64,000 bases of DNA, from positions 62,001 to 126,000 of the forward strand of contig CAVWPR010000048.1 of the NCBI GenBank assembly GCA_963756815.1, read 5' to 3'. Position 1 is the first letter of the stretch, and each line of letters starts with the position of its first letter. This document shows positions 1 to 8,707 of this stretch, piece after piece. The stretch is from JAENVU01 sp963756815 (GTDB lineage: Bacteria > Actinomycetota > Acidimicrobiia > IMCC26256 > JAENVU01). The notes beneath the pieces were generated by a model. That model saw only the letters and a list, made by a program, of their open reading frames with translations, ran no database searches and had not been told where the DNA came from. Both the position numbers and the translations under genes were made by a program.

Positions 1-299
1 GCCCCGAGCCGGTTCACGAGCATCTGCGGGCTGTTTCCGCCGGTCGTGGTGAGGATCGTCGTGCGGGGCTCGATCCCGAGGCGACGGGCGAGGAGCGCCC
101 CGGGGTCGGGGTAGCGCCACGAGATGATCTCGGCGATCGCGACCGTGTCGATGGACAGGGTCGCGCCGGCGTCGGCGAGCGCCACGCGGGCGGCGTCGGC
201 GAGCAGGTCGACGGGCTCGGCGGCGGCACTCGGGTCCGCGACGCGCTGGAGCGCCTGGCCGACACCGACGATGACGGGGGTACGGGGGTCGATCGGCAT
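1..299 (-). CDS. Thiolase-like acetyl-CoA acetyltransferase, N-terminal fragment
   Basis: The gene runs off the left edge of the window, so only about 99 N-terminal residues are present. Reading leftwards from the ATG at 299-297, the protein begins MPIDPRTPVIVGVGQALQRV and continues with a helix rich in Ala and Asp, then a GGNSPQMLVN segment. This matches the start of thiolase-superfamily acetyl-CoA acetyltransferases, which condense or cleave acyl-CoA thioesters. The catalytic Cys and His lie beyond the edge or are not visible, so activity cannot be judged. It follows the two nuclease-like genes on the same strand after a 26-base gap and is probably co-transcribed with them. Confidence 0.72.
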   Translation of the reverse strand, partial: MPIDPRTPVIVGVGQALQRVADPSAAAEPVDLLADAARVALADAGATLSIDTVAIAEIISWRYPDPGALLARRLGIEPRTTILTTTGGNSPQMLVNRLG

Positions 300-325
300 G
301 AGCGGAGGACGCTAGTGATCTCCGG

Positions 326-1099
326 CTAGGTCGGGCCCACCTCGGGGAGCGGCCACGTGGGGTCCCCCGGTGCGGCGCTGTCCGGACAGATCGACCGGTA
401 CGGGCACGTCCGGCACAGCTCGGCGTCGTTCACGCCCGGGAACTCGTGGCGCGCGGCGGCATCCCGAATGGCGTCGACGATGGTGGTGATCTCGGCCTCG
501 ATCCGGTCGAGGTCCTCGGCGTCCGGCTCGAACTCCACGGGATCCGCACCGGCGTCGACGCCGAGGTGCTCGTAGCGCACCCGCAGTCGGAGAGCACCGG
601 CGAGCGGGGCGGCGAGCCACGCCTGCGTGCGCGCCCGGATGTCCTCGGCGAGTGAGCCGTCGCGTGGGAGCCCGGTCTTGTAGTCGCGCACGTCGAGGAT
701 GCCGTCGTGCTCCCACACCGCGTCGAGCCGACCGCTGGCGATCCAGACCGGACCCCGCCGCGACACGCGCACGACCTCGAGCTCGTGCCCGCGCGCCGGT
801 GCGGGCGCGGGGCACCGGTCGGCGTGGCGAGCCAGCATCGCCCCGATGGCGCCGTCGCGCGCCTGCCCGTGGTTCTCCAACGTCGCGTCGCGACGGCTCG
901 CGTCGTGGCAGTCGCCCTGGCCGTGGAGGTGGCGGAGCAGGTCGTGCACGAGGTTGCCGGTCGTCGCCGCGTACCCGGCGTCGCTCTCGGGCAGGCGCAG
1001 AAGGTGCCGGTCCAGGTAGAGCCGCGGGCACCGCTCCCAGTCGTCGAGTGCGCTCGGCGACACGTTCGGGATGTCCGCCAGCAGCCGTTCCCTGCTCAC
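326..1099 (-). CDS. PD-(D/E)XK nuclease-family protein, RecB/Cas4-like
   Basis: The protein has about 257 residues. It opens with MSRERLLADIPNVSPSALDD followed by WERCPRLYLDRHLL, giving the first Cys. The middle carries GRLDAVWEHDG and then VRDYKTG, the acidic-Asp-x-Lys core of the PD-(D/E)XK nuclease fold. The C-terminus has a CRTCPYRSICP cluster. One N-terminal and three C-terminal cysteines are the arrangement that holds a [4Fe-4S] cluster in RecB/AddB/Cas4-type nucleases. The expected role is a metal-dependent DNA exonuclease or repair factor, with partner unknown. The start is the GTG at 1099, which overlaps the stop of the upstream gene as GTGA, so the two are translationally coupled. 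No cas1 or cas2 lies nearby, so a Cas4 role is not supported. Confidence 0.7.
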   Translation of the reverse strand: MSRERLLADIPNVSPSALDDWERCPRLYLDRHLLRLPESDAGYAATTGNLVHDLLRHLHGQGDCHDASRRDATLENHGQARDGAIGAMLARHADRCPAPAPARGHELEVVRVSRRGPVWIASGRLDAVWEHDGILDVRDYKTGLPRDGSLAEDIRARTQAWLAAPLAGALRLRVRYEHLGVDAGADPVEFEPDAEDLDRIEAEITTIVDAIRDAAARHEFPGVNDAELCRTCPYRSICPDSAAPGDPTWPLPEVGPT

Positions 1100-1800
1100 C
1101 GCAGTGCCTGGCAGCCGGCGATGTAGCGACAACGCGCGCACTCCCAGCCGATGCGCGGCGCGGCGCGGTCGGCGCGCTCGCGTACGACCGCGAGGCGATC
1201 CTCGAGCCACATCCGCAGCTGGTCCCAGATCTGCGCGCCGTCGACGTCGACCGCCTGGGCCCAGCCGCCGAGCAGGTCGGCGCGCACGATCCGCAGTGGT
1301 CCGAGCATCGTCCACCGCGCGCGCCGCAGCAGCGCGAAGCGGGTCGACGGCGCGTCGAGGACCTCCTCGGTGGCGGGGTTGTCGAGTGAGAGGAGCCGGA
1401 GCTCGCGCCCGCCGACGGCGTCCTCCAGCGCGAGGCCCGCAGGCCCGACGAGGCGCACCCCGGTGCGCGGCGCGCGTGTCTCGAACGCGTCGGTGGTCTC
1501 GTCGGCGGTCACCATGGGCTGGTCACCGAACTGCGCGACGTACCAGCGGGCCGCCACCTCGTAGATCCGCCGCTCCTCGGGCAGCAGGTCGTCGGTCCCG
1601 GGGAAGTGGTCGAGCCGGGCCCGACCGAGCGTGGCGTGGGCGAGCCGGGCGTCGGCCTCGACCTGGTTGAGGATGCGGTACTGACGGTCGGCCGGCTTGT
1701 TCGCCCGCTGCCCCGCGACGTCGAGCGCGAGTCGACGCGGGCAGGTCGTCTCGGCGCGGGCCAGCTGGCGCGCCGTGACCCGCGGCAGGTCGTCGTCCAT
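1096..1800 (-). CDS. Degenerate RecB/Cas4-like partner protein with Fe-S-type cysteines
   Basis: The protein has about 234 residues, starting at the ATG at 1800 (MDDDLPRVTARQLARAETTC). It shares its layout with the next gene: an early Cys in TTCPRRLALDVAG and a C-terminal CARCRYIAGCQ cluster. I cannot find the Asp...Glu-x-Lys nuclease core. The equivalent stretch reads GLALEDAVGGRELRLLSLD and lacks the Tyr/Asp-Lys-Thr motif that is clear in the partner. I infer a catalytically dead or regulatory paralogue. The stop overlaps the next start by four bases. There is no ribosome-binding site. A TACCGT hexamer ends eight bases before the ATG, so the message is probably leaderless. Confidence 0.6.
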   Translation of the reverse strand: MDDDLPRVTARQLARAETTCPRRLALDVAGQRANKPADRQYRILNQVEADARLAHATLGRARLDHFPGTDDLLPEERRIYEVAARWYVAQFGDQPMVTADETTDAFETRAPRTGVRLVGPAGLALEDAVGGRELRLLSLDNPATEEVLDAPSTRFALLRRARWTMLGPLRIVRADLLGGWAQAVDVDGAQIWDQLRMWLEDRLAVVRERADRAAPRIGWECARCRYIAGCQALR

Positions 1801-1808
1801 CCGCGGCG

Positions 1809-1814
1809 ACGGTA
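1809..1814 (-). promoter_or_regulatory. -10 element (TACCGT) for the nuclease-like operon
   Basis: On the minus strand TACCGT ends eight bases before the ATG at 1800, leaving room only for a leaderless or near-leaderless transcript. No convincing -35 hexamer is visible. Confidence 0.45.
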
Positions 1815-1926
1815 GTGGTGACGTGGGACACGCGAACGGCTCCTGCGGACGGGACGACGGCCCATTCGGCCGGTTCGGCCCCTCAGGGCCGGCCCTGGGC
1901 GCGCCGAGACGCACGGGGTGGACCCG

Positions 1927-1932
1927 TACCAT
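1927..1932 (+). promoter_or_regulatory. -10 element (TACCAT) for the DUF4012 gene
   Basis: TACCAT ends six bases before GTG 1939 and three before ATG 1936. By the spacing seen elsewhere in the window, GTG 1939 would be the leaderless start. Confidence 0.35.
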
Positions 1933-1935
1933 CCA

Positions 1936-3737
1936 ATGGTGACGTCGGACGCGCCGGGGCAGGGTTCGGCGCGCCGGGCGCCGCGCCGCTCGCGTCGCGG
2001 CCGGTGGATCGTGGTCGGGGTGCTCGTCGTCGTGGTCGTCTGGAGCGCCGTGGCGGTGGTCCAGGTCGTGCAGGCCCGGCGCCACGCGCAGGAGGGCCTC
2101 GACCGGCTCCGGACCGCCCAGCGCACGCTCGACCCGGCCGAGCTGATCCGCGGCAAGGGCCTCGGCCAGCTCCGTGCCGCGCGACGGGAGTTCGCCGACG
2201 CCTCGGACGCCGCGGACTCGCCCTTCGTCACGCCCTTCGAGATCCTTCCCGTCCTCGGACGCCAGGTGCGGTCGGTCCGTGCCCTCACCGGCGGGGCATC
2301 GACCGTGGTCGACGTCGGGGTGCACGCGATGGAGCAGTCGACCAAGGAGCTCGACGTCACTGCGAAGACGGGCCCGGAGCGGATCGCGCTGCTCGCGCGA
2401 CTCGGCGAGATCGGAGCCGAGGCCGCGCACACCCTGCGCGGCGTCGGGCTCGGACCCGGCAACGCCCTGATCGGGCCCCTCGCGTCGGCCCGCACCAAGT
2501 TCGCCCGTCAGCTGCACAAGGCACAGCGCGCGATGGCGGACGTCCGCGACGCGTCGGTGGGAATCCACCAGATGGCCTTGGGGCCGTCGAAGTACCTGCT
2601 GGTGGCGGCGAACAACTCGGAGATGCGCTCCGGCTCCGGCATGCTGCTCTCGGCGGGCGTGCTGTCGGTGCAGGACGGCAAGTTCTCGCTGGGCTCGATG
2701 ACGTCGGTCACCGATCTGGCGCTGCTGCCGGGGGTCGTGGCCCCGACCGGCGACTACGCGGCGCGGTGGGGGTGGGTGAACCCGACCCAGGACTGGCGCT
2801 ACCTGGCGATGTCGCCACAGTTCGACGTGACCGGCGCGCTCGCCGCACAGATGTGGAAGGCGAAGACCGGTGAGGACGTCGACGGTGTCATCGCGCTCGA
2901 TCCGATCGCGCTCAAGGCCCTCGTGAAGGTCTCGGGACCGGTCGAGGTGCAGGGCAAGCAGATCGACGCCGACAACATCGTGCACGAGATCCTGCTGCAG
3001 CAGTACGTCGACTACGCCAAGGACAACCCCAACGCCGACGGCGACGTCCCGGCCAACGAGCAGCGTCGTGAGCGCAACGGCGACATCGCGCGCGCGATCG
3101 TCGACAAGCTCGACCAGGTCGGCTGGCACCTTCCCGACCTCGTCGACGACCTCCGGTCGGCCGCACGCGGCCGGCACGTGATGTTCTGGTCGCCCGAGCC
3201 GGAGCAGCAGCGGGCCTGGCGCGCCGCCGGGGTGTCCGGCGTGCTGCCCCGCGACGGTCTGATGATCTCGATGGACAACCGCGCCGGGAACAAGCTCGAC
3301 CAGTTCCTGCACATGGCGGCCGACATCACCCACCACTCCGTCGGCGACGGCACCGAGGTGGTGGTGAAGATCCACGTCGCGAACCTCGCGCCCGACGGGC
3401 TGCCGCGGTACGTCCAGGGCCCGTACTCCGTCCCCGAGTTCGTCGCGGGGCAGTACAAGGGGATCCTGAACGTCAACGTCCCCGTTCGCGAGCAGGAACG
3501 TCCGTCTCGACGGCGTGGAGCAGATCGTGGCGGCGGGGCCGGACCAGACCACGAGGGTCGTCGCCGGGAACATGTCGCTGCTCCGGGGTCAGGCCGCCAC
3601 CTTCACCCTCCGGTTCACCGTGCCGAAGGGCGCCGAGCACCTCGAGGTGGTGCCGAGCGCGCGCGTACCCGGCGATCGGGTACTCGGCCGGCGCGCAGCG
3701 CTGGTCCGACGACGGACCCCACACCCTGTCCTGGTGA
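1936..3737 (+). CDS. DUF4012 membrane-anchored protein (two frameshifts in this sequence)
   Basis: A basic N-terminus (residues 1-25) is followed by one strong membrane segment (WIVVGVLVVVVVWSAVAVV) and a large extracytoplasmic domain with the motifs YLLVAANNSEMRSGSGM, DVTGALAAQMWKAKTG and VDGVIALDPIALKALV. These are typical of DUF4012 proteins, which occur beside actinobacterial exopolysaccharide genes; their biochemical role is unknown. The reading frame is broken twice by one extra C, near 3484 and near 3666. Correcting both restores a C-terminus ending in SAGAQRWSDDGPHTLSW and the TGA at 3735-3737, for about 600 residues. ATG 1936 is given as the start, but GTG 1939 or ATG 1918 are possible. 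It leads into the surface-glycan region that follows. Confidence 0.78.
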
Positions 3738-3810
3738 GCCCGCAACCGCCCTGCCCGGACCGCGGCGAGCGGCTGACCTGCGGAAACGATCCGAACGACC
3801 TATCAAGTTC

Positions 3811-3826
3811 TACCGATTTGTCGGTA
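3811..3826. promoter_or_regulatory. Palindrome upstream of the LPFTG gene, possible operator
   Basis: TACCGA and TCGGTA form perfect six-base arms around TTTG. The element sits in a locally AT-richer stretch and ends nine bases before the -35 box at 3835. That position suits an activator or repressor site. A simple RNA hairpin downstream of the DUF4012 gene is the alternative. Confidence 0.35.
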
Positions 3827-3834
3827 TTGGGGGG

Positions 3835-3863
3835 TTGTGGGCACTGTGGACACCCTGTACAGT
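3835..3863 (+). promoter_or_regulatory. Sigma70-type promoter for the LPFTG protein gene
   Basis: TTGTGG (3835-3840) and TACAGT (3858-3863) are separated by exactly 17 bases, the clearest two-box promoter in the window. Transcription would start near 3870, giving an untranslated leader of about 78 bases before the GTG at 3948. This contrasts with the leaderless genes around it. Confidence 0.55.
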
Positions 3864-3912
3864 CGTCTCCTATCCCTTGCACTCTGGGGCGGGGTCTCGA
3901 AGGTCAAACCCG

Positions 3913-3927
3913 GATCGGGCACCGATC
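3913..3927 (+). other. Leader hairpin just upstream of the LPFTG gene Shine-Dalgarno
   Basis: GATCGG (3913-3918) pairs with CCGATC (3922-3927) across a three-base loop, ten bases before the GGAGG ribosome-binding site at 3938-3942. It could modulate translation. I do not recognise a known riboswitch. Confidence 0.3.
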
Positions 3928-3947
3928 GGGATTCTGTGGAGGTCAAC

Positions 3948-4229
3948 GTGAGCAAGCCGAGTTTCAAGCAGCGGGCCACGCGCCTCGCCGTCGCCAGTGG
4001 GATCGCTTTCGTCGCGATCGCACCGACCGCGGCGTTCGCGTACCCGGATCCGGGCAAGCCGCCCACGCCGACGGACCCGGGCTCCGAGGTCAAGGCCAAC
4101 ACCGCCACCAAGTCGTCGACGCTGCCGTTCACCGGTGGCGACGTGACCGGCCTCGCCGCGATCGGCGCCGGCGCGGTCCTCGCCGGCGCGGTGATCGTGC
4201 GCCAGTCACGTCGTCGGGCCGTCGCCTGA
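3948..4229 (+). CDS. Small secreted LPFTG-anchored surface protein
   Basis: The start is the GTG at 3948, five bases after a clear GGAGG (3938-3942), giving 93 residues. The N-terminus has basic residues and a hydrophobic core ending in AFA (LAVASGIAFVAIAPTAAFA), a good signal peptide cleaved before YPDPGKPPTPTDPG. The mature chain is a Pro-rich stretch of only about 30 residues. It is followed by LPFTGGD, a hydrophobic segment (LAAIGAGAVLAGAVIV) and RQSRRRAVA, the complete sortase cell-wall sorting signal. A protein this short would be mostly an anchor plus a tether. No sortase gene lies in the window. It has its own two-box promoter and is followed by a strong hairpin, so it is probably monocistronic. 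Its function is unknown. Confidence 0.75.
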   Translation: MSKPSFKQRATRLAVASGIAFVAIAPTAAFAYPDPGKPPTPTDPGSEVKANTATKSSTLPFTGGDVTGLAAIGAGAVLAGAVIVRQSRRRAVA

Positions 4230-4252
4230 CCTGAAGCATCACCGAAATCCTG

Positions 4253-4281
4253 GGACGCGGCCGGCACTGCCGGCCGCGTCC
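4253..4281 (+). terminator. Perfect GC-rich terminator hairpin after the LPFTG gene
   Basis: A perfect 13-bp stem (4253-4265 with 4269-4281) around an ACT loop begins 23 bases after the stop codon. It has no T-run, as is common in high-GC actinobacteria. Confidence 0.6.
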
Positions 4282-4474
4282 TCGCGTCCGGACCGTCCCG
4301 CGACTACAGGTCCGGGCCTGCGGGTGCCGAGAACGTCGGCATGGGCGTCGCGGAGACGGTCGAGGCCGGGAGACGTCGCGCCGCGGCCACGGGTCGCGCA
4401 TCTCGACCCTCACGGGTCCGCCCACGTCGTTCTACGCACGACTCGGCAAGCCCGTCGTCGACCGAGTCGTCGCA

Positions 4475-5020
4475 GTGAGCCTCCTCGTGGCCCTCCTGCC
4501 GTTGGCGGCGCTCGTCGCGCTGGCCGTGCTGATCGTGATGGGTCCGCCGGTGTTGTTCCGCCAACCCCGAGTCGGGCGCGGCGGCGTCGCGTTCTCCGTG
4601 CTCAAGTTCCGCACCATGCGACCGGACCGACGGCGAGCGCGAAGTCCCGTGATCGACGAGCGCCGCACGACCCACAAGAGCGAGCGGGATCCGCGCCACA
4701 CGCGCCTCGGTCGTCAGCTCCGGAGATGGAGCCTCGACGAGCTCCCTCAGCTGTGGAACGTGGTCCGGGGCGACATGAGCCTCGTCGGCCCGCGGCCCGA
4801 GCTCGTGGAGGTCGTCGAGCGGTACGAGCCGTGGCAGCGTCAACGGCATCTCGTCCGACCCGGCATCACCGGCCGCTGGCAGGTGTCCCGGCGCGGCGAC
4901 GGCCTCATGCACCTCCACACCGACGTCGACCTCGAGTACGTCGCCACGCTGAGCCTCCGCCACGACGTCGGGATCCTGCTGCGCACGGTGGGCGTGGTGT
5001 TCGCGCGTTCCGGACGATGA
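4475..5020 (+). CDS. Undecaprenyl-phosphate sugar-1-phosphate transferase (WbaP/PglC-type), start uncertain
   Basis: This enzyme would transfer a sugar-1-phosphate to a polyprenyl phosphate at the cytoplasmic membrane, starting a glycan chain. The visible order is a hydrophobic helix (LLVALLPLAALVALAVLIVM), then FRQPRVGRGG, LKFRTM, the conserved RLGRQLRRWSLDELPQLWNV, GDMSLVGPRPE and RPGITGRWQVS, all hallmarks of the bacterial sugar transferase family. GTG 4475 is the first in-frame start codon, but homology clearly extends upstream (FYARLGKPVVDRVVAV, 4430-4474). The true start is therefore earlier and separated by a frameshift, probably near the GTG at 4324 or the ATG at 4341. The neighbouring glycosyltransferases and exporter suggest it primes the polysaccharide made by this region. 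Confidence 0.82.
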   Translation: MSLLVALLPLAALVALAVLIVMGPPVLFRQPRVGRGGVAFSVLKFRTMRPDRRRARSPVIDERRTTHKSERDPRHTRLGRQLRRWSLDELPQLWNVVRGDMSLVGPRPELVEVVERYEPWQRQRHLVRPGITGRWQVSRRGDGLMHLHTDVDLEYVATLSLRHDVGILLRTVGVVFARSGR

Positions 5021-5069
5021 GACGCGGAGCGCGGCGACGGCCGCCCTGCCGCCGGCTCGTGCCGGCCGG

Positions 5070-6996
5070 TCAGCCCCAGGAGCGCTGGTAGAGCGCGTTG
5101 TCGGTGCCGCGCACGAAGACGTCGACGCGGTTCCAGGACCTCGAGACCGAGGCACGGGTTCGCGGTGAGCCCGCCGCCGAGGGGCTCGAAGCCGCCCCAG
5201 CGCGACGCCGTTCCACCAGCGGTGGTAGAGGGCGTTGTCGGTAGCCGCGCACGAAGACGTCGAGCCGGTTCGGCGCCCACGACGCCGCGGCGGGCCCGGA
5301 GCTGAGCACGCCCCCGAGTGGCTCCCAGACACCCCAGCCGACCCCGTTCCACCAGCGGTGCCACAGCGACGTTGTCGGTGCCGCGCACGAACACGTCGAC
5401 CCGGTTCGGTGCCCACGCGACGGCGGCGGGGTCACCCACCACGGCACCACCGAGCGACTCCCAACCCGACCAGCCGGTGCCGTTCCACCACTTGTGTTGG
5501 AGCGCGCCGCTCGTGGCGCGGGCGAAGACGTCGATGCGGTTCGTCCCCCACGACGTGACTGCGGGCGCGGAGGCGAGGTTCCCGCCGAGGTCCTCCCACG
5601 CGTCCCAGCCGCTGCCGTTCCACCATCGGTGACGGAGGGAGCCGTCGGTCCCCCTGGCGAACACGTCGACGCGACCCGGCCCCCACGAGACCGCGGCCGG
5701 GCCACCGGTGAAGCCGCCCGACGGCTGCCCGAGGTTCTCCCAGCCGACCGACCACGCCTGCCCGTTCCACCACTTGTGGCTGAGCGACCCACCCGAGCCG
5801 GCCGCGAACACGTCGAGACGGTCCGGCGCCCACGACGCCGCCGCCGGCGCGGACGCGATCGACGGCGCCTCGTCGACGCGAACGCGCTCCACGAGCGGTT
5901 GCCGGCCATGATCGAGGTCACGACGCTGCGCATCTGCGGGAGCAGCGGCTCGAGGTACTGCCCGGGACAATCGGTGAACCACGTGTCCTGGTGCCCGATG
6001 ATCCGCGGGACGGTGACCGCGGTGCCGGCCGGGAACTTGTCGTTGCCGAACGTCACGTAGGTGACCGGTGTCGTCGGATCGACGCCGTGCACGTCGAACT
6101 TCCACGCGATCAGCCGCTCGATCGCAGCGACCATCGCGGGCGGTGCCGGCGTGGTCTGGAAGTTCCCGATCGCGGCGATGCCGGTCGTGTCGGTGTTGAA
6201 TCCGACCGAGTGTGCGCCGTGGACCGCCGACGCGATGCCGCCGTACCGGCCCTCGAAGATCTGCCCGTACTTGTCGACCAGGAAGTTGTAGTGCATGTCG
6301 CAGTACTGGAGGGTGCGCACCGCGTAGGCGTACAGGCCGCGCATGATCGCCGCGGAGTCGCCCGGTCCGTAGTTGTTGCTGCCACCGGTGTGGTGCACGA
6401 TCGCGAGCTTGACGGTCGCGTCGTAGTCGGGGCCTTCCGGACACTGCGTGAGTCGAAGGCTCTCGTCCGCGCCCCATTGCGCTCGCGTGATGATCGCGGG
6501 TTGCGGCGCGGCGGCCGACGCGACGCCGGCCGGAGCCTGTCGCGCGCGGCACCTGCACCTTCTCGACCGCGACGTCACGCGCGGAGCCGTTCGCGACGCG
6601 GATGCGCACCGCCTTCGCGTCGCCGACCCAGACCGGCTCCGAGACGTTGCCGGGCCGACGCCGGAGCGCCTCGCGCGTCCCCGGATCCGGACCGCCGTCG
6701 GGCACGCCGACGGGGTCGGCGCCGGACCAGTGACCGCGCTGGTCCTGCGTCTCGATGGTGAACGTCGCGGCCGGGTCCCCCTGCCAACGGACGCCGACCA
6801 GATCGGCGCTGCCGTCGACGACCTTGGACCAGCCGGGGTTGACGGTGTGGTTCGCCGCGGTCACCGCTTGGCTGGAGACCTGCGGGGGCGGCGGGGGAGT
6901 CGTCGCGCTCGGGACCTGCACCGTCGGCAGCACCACGAGGGTGAGGCCGAGGAGCGAGCCGAGGGTCGGGACGACGAGGAGCGTGCGGCGCCACAT
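5070..6996 (-). CDS. Secreted N-acetylmuramoyl-L-alanine amidase (PGRP fold) with C-terminal PLL propeller; several frameshifts
   Basis: From the ATG at 6996 there is a signal or anchor helix (TLLVVPTLGSLLGLTLVVLP) and a linker. A PGRP/amidase-2 domain follows, starting near ITRAQWGADESLR. It contains IVHHTGGSNNYGPGD, MHYNFLVDKYGQIFEGRYGG and GHQDTWFTDCPGQ, which hold the zinc ligands His, His and Cys. It should cut the bond between muramic acid and the peptide stem of peptidoglycan outside the membrane. The C-terminal 270 residues are about six repeats of a 45-residue unit with the pattern SWxPxRxDVFxRGTDxxLxHxWWNG, the PLL/DUF346 lectin-like propeller. The frame shifts near 6540, 5880, 5370 and two or three times below 5250; the coordinates span the restored gene. 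A TAGCCT hexamer lies nine bases before the ATG. Confidence 0.75.
5073..5860 (-). repeat. Six PLL-type propeller repeats in the amidase
   Basis: About six tandem units of 45 residues are present, each with a DVF(A/V)RGTD strand, an L(W/R/Y)H(R/K)WWNG core and a W(E)xLGG turn. The last unit stops at the YQRSWG end. DNA identity between units is high enough that unequal exchange or assembly slips are plausible here. Confidence 0.7.
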
Positions 6997-7005
6997 GGCC
7001 GACGA

Positions 7006-7011
7006 AGGCTA
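7006..7011 (-). promoter_or_regulatory. -10 element (TAGCCT) for the amidase gene
   Basis: On the minus strand TAGCCT ends nine bases before the ATG at 6996. There is no ribosome-binding site, which is consistent with a very short or absent leader. Confidence 0.45.
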
Positions 7012-7078
7012 TCGGTCGTCGCTCGCCGCGCCGGTGTCGCGCCGTCCACGGCGCCGCGTCCCGGAACGCGGCGTCCCG

Positions 7079-7084
7079 TAGGAT
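7079..7084 (+). promoter_or_regulatory. -10 element (TAGGAT) for the GT39-like gene
   Basis: TAGGAT ends eight bases before the GTG at 7093. It lies about 70 bases from the divergent TAGCCT element that serves the amidase gene. Confidence 0.5.
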
Positions 7085-7092
7085 CTCGATCC

Positions 7093-8679
7093 GTGGCGCG
7101 CCCGAGCGGATCTCCCCGCCGTGCCGACGCGCCCGAGCGACCGACCGATCGCGAGCTCCGCCGACGCCGCGCCGCGCGCACGACGAATCGACGGCTGGTC
7201 GTGATCGGCATCGTCGTCGTGGCCCTCGCCGGGATCGCCATGCGCGTGTGGGTGCTGCACACCGACGCCGGCGTGCTCGACTCGGACGAGGGCGTGCCCG
7301 GGCTCATGGCGCGCCACTTCCTCGACGGCCACTTCTCCACCTTCTACTGGGGCCAGCAGTACGGCGGATCGCTGGAGGTGCTCCTCGACGCGATCGCGGT
7401 GTTCATCGGCGGGAGCACACGGCTCGCGCTGAAGGCGCCACCGCTCCTCGAGGCGCTCGGGGTGTGCGCTGCTCGTGTGGCGACTCGGTCGGCGGACCGT
7501 GGGCGAGTGGGCGGGGGTGCTCGCGGGATGCATGGTCTGGGTCTGGCCGGCGAACTACGTCTGGTACTCGACGAAGGAGCGGGTGTTCTACCTGCCCATC
7601 GTCCTGCTCGGGCTCGGCATCCTCCTGCTCGCGACGCGACTCGCCGAGCGGCCACGACGGTGGGCCGACTGGCTCGGGCTGGGGTTCCTCGCCGGCATCG
7701 GGTGGTGGACCGGTCCGCAGATCGTCTTCACGGTCGTGCCCGCGCTCCTCTGGCTCGCGTGGCGCGTCCGGGCGCGGATCTGGCCGGGCATCGCGTACGC
7801 CGCGGGCGCGGCCGTGGTCGGTGCCGCCCCGTGGATCCGAGCGAACGTCACCAGCGGGCTCGCGTCACTCGACACCGGCGCGCTCGACGACCACCAGGGC
7901 TTCCTCAACCACGTCGAGGTCATCGTCCGCAAGGGCATCCCGTCCGCGCTCGGGCTGCGCTTCAGCTACACGGAGTTCTGGCTCCGACCACCCGTCGGTC
8001 AGGTCGCTCTACCTCGTCGCCCTCCTCGCGCTCGTCGTGGCGAGCATCCGTCTGTGGCGGTCGAGCAGCCTGCTCGTGATCACGGCGTGGGTGTTCCCGT
8101 TCCTCGCCGCGCTGTCGCCCTCCGGCGGTTATGTGGGCGAGGGCCGGTACATGATCTTCGTCTGGCCGCTGCTCGCCTTGCTGCTCACCGGCCTGCTCGC
8201 GACGCTCTCCCGTCGGCTGATCGGAGCGGCCGCGCTGCTCGTGGTGGTGTCGGTGATCTCGGTCGCGGGCCTGCGTCATCTCCCGGACGCCGTGAGCCCG
8301 TACGCGCCGGACGTCCGCGTGCCGGCCGACATGGCGCCGCTCATCAAGGGCCTCGAGCGGCTCCGTGTCCGCCATGTGTTCGCGCACTACTGGGTCGCGT
8401 ATCGACTCGGACTTCGAGAGCGGCGAACGGGTGCGGGCCACACCCCTCTCCAGCGTGCGCAACGACGACTACCTCAGAGCCGCGCGACGCGACCGGCGCT
8501 CGGCGTACGCGTTCGTCGCCGGCTCCGCCGACGAGCCGTTGTTCCGCAAGGGGCTCCGGCGGCTCGGGATCCCGTTCGAACGCCGCCGCTTCGGCGACTT
8601 CGTGGTCATCAGCCCGGCGCGGCGGACGAGTCCGGAGCAGGTGAGTCAGGCGGCAGGGAGCGGACTCGTCGTTCCCTGA
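7093..8679 (+). CDS. GT39-like polytopic membrane glycosyltransferase (frameshifted)
   Basis: The start is GTG 7093, eight bases after TAGGAT. A basic N-terminus leads into a first membrane helix (LVVIGIVVVALAGIAMRVWV) and then a loop with DSDEGVPGLMARHFLDG. This acidic pair is typical of the first extracytoplasmic loop of GT-C enzymes that use polyprenyl-phosphate sugars. Many more hydrophobic helices follow, for example FLAGIGWWTGPQIVFTVVPA, LYLVALLALVVASI and LLALLLTGLLATL. A soluble tail ends in FGDFVVISPARR. The frame shifts near 7466, 7990 and 8400, each fitting a single extra base; the restored protein has about 528 residues. It probably adds a sugar to a surface glycan or wall polymer at the outer membrane face. 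Donor and acceptor are unknown. Confidence 0.7.
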
Positions 8680-8707
8680 CGCAGCGCGCGTCCGGGGACG
8701 GGCCGGG

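Noticed and set aside
326..1099. Cas4 of a CRISPR system
   Set aside because: The fold and cysteines fit, but there is no cas1, cas2 or repeat array in the window, so a general RecB-like nuclease is the safer call.
1096..3573. Very long minus-strand open frame (over 800 codons) across the DUF4012 gene
   Set aside because: Only its last 234 codons (1096-1800) look like protein. The rest is Arg/His/Val-rich antisense of the DUF4012 gene, a known artefact of high GC.
3864..3947. Riboswitch in the LPFTG leader
   Set aside because: A small hairpin is present, but I could not match c-di-AMP, c-di-GMP or other known aptamer cores, and the leader is too short for most of them.
5073..5860. CRISPR-like or tandem DNA repeat array
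   Set aside because: The periodicity is about 135 bases and follows codons of a protein repeat; there are no short identical repeats with unique spacers.
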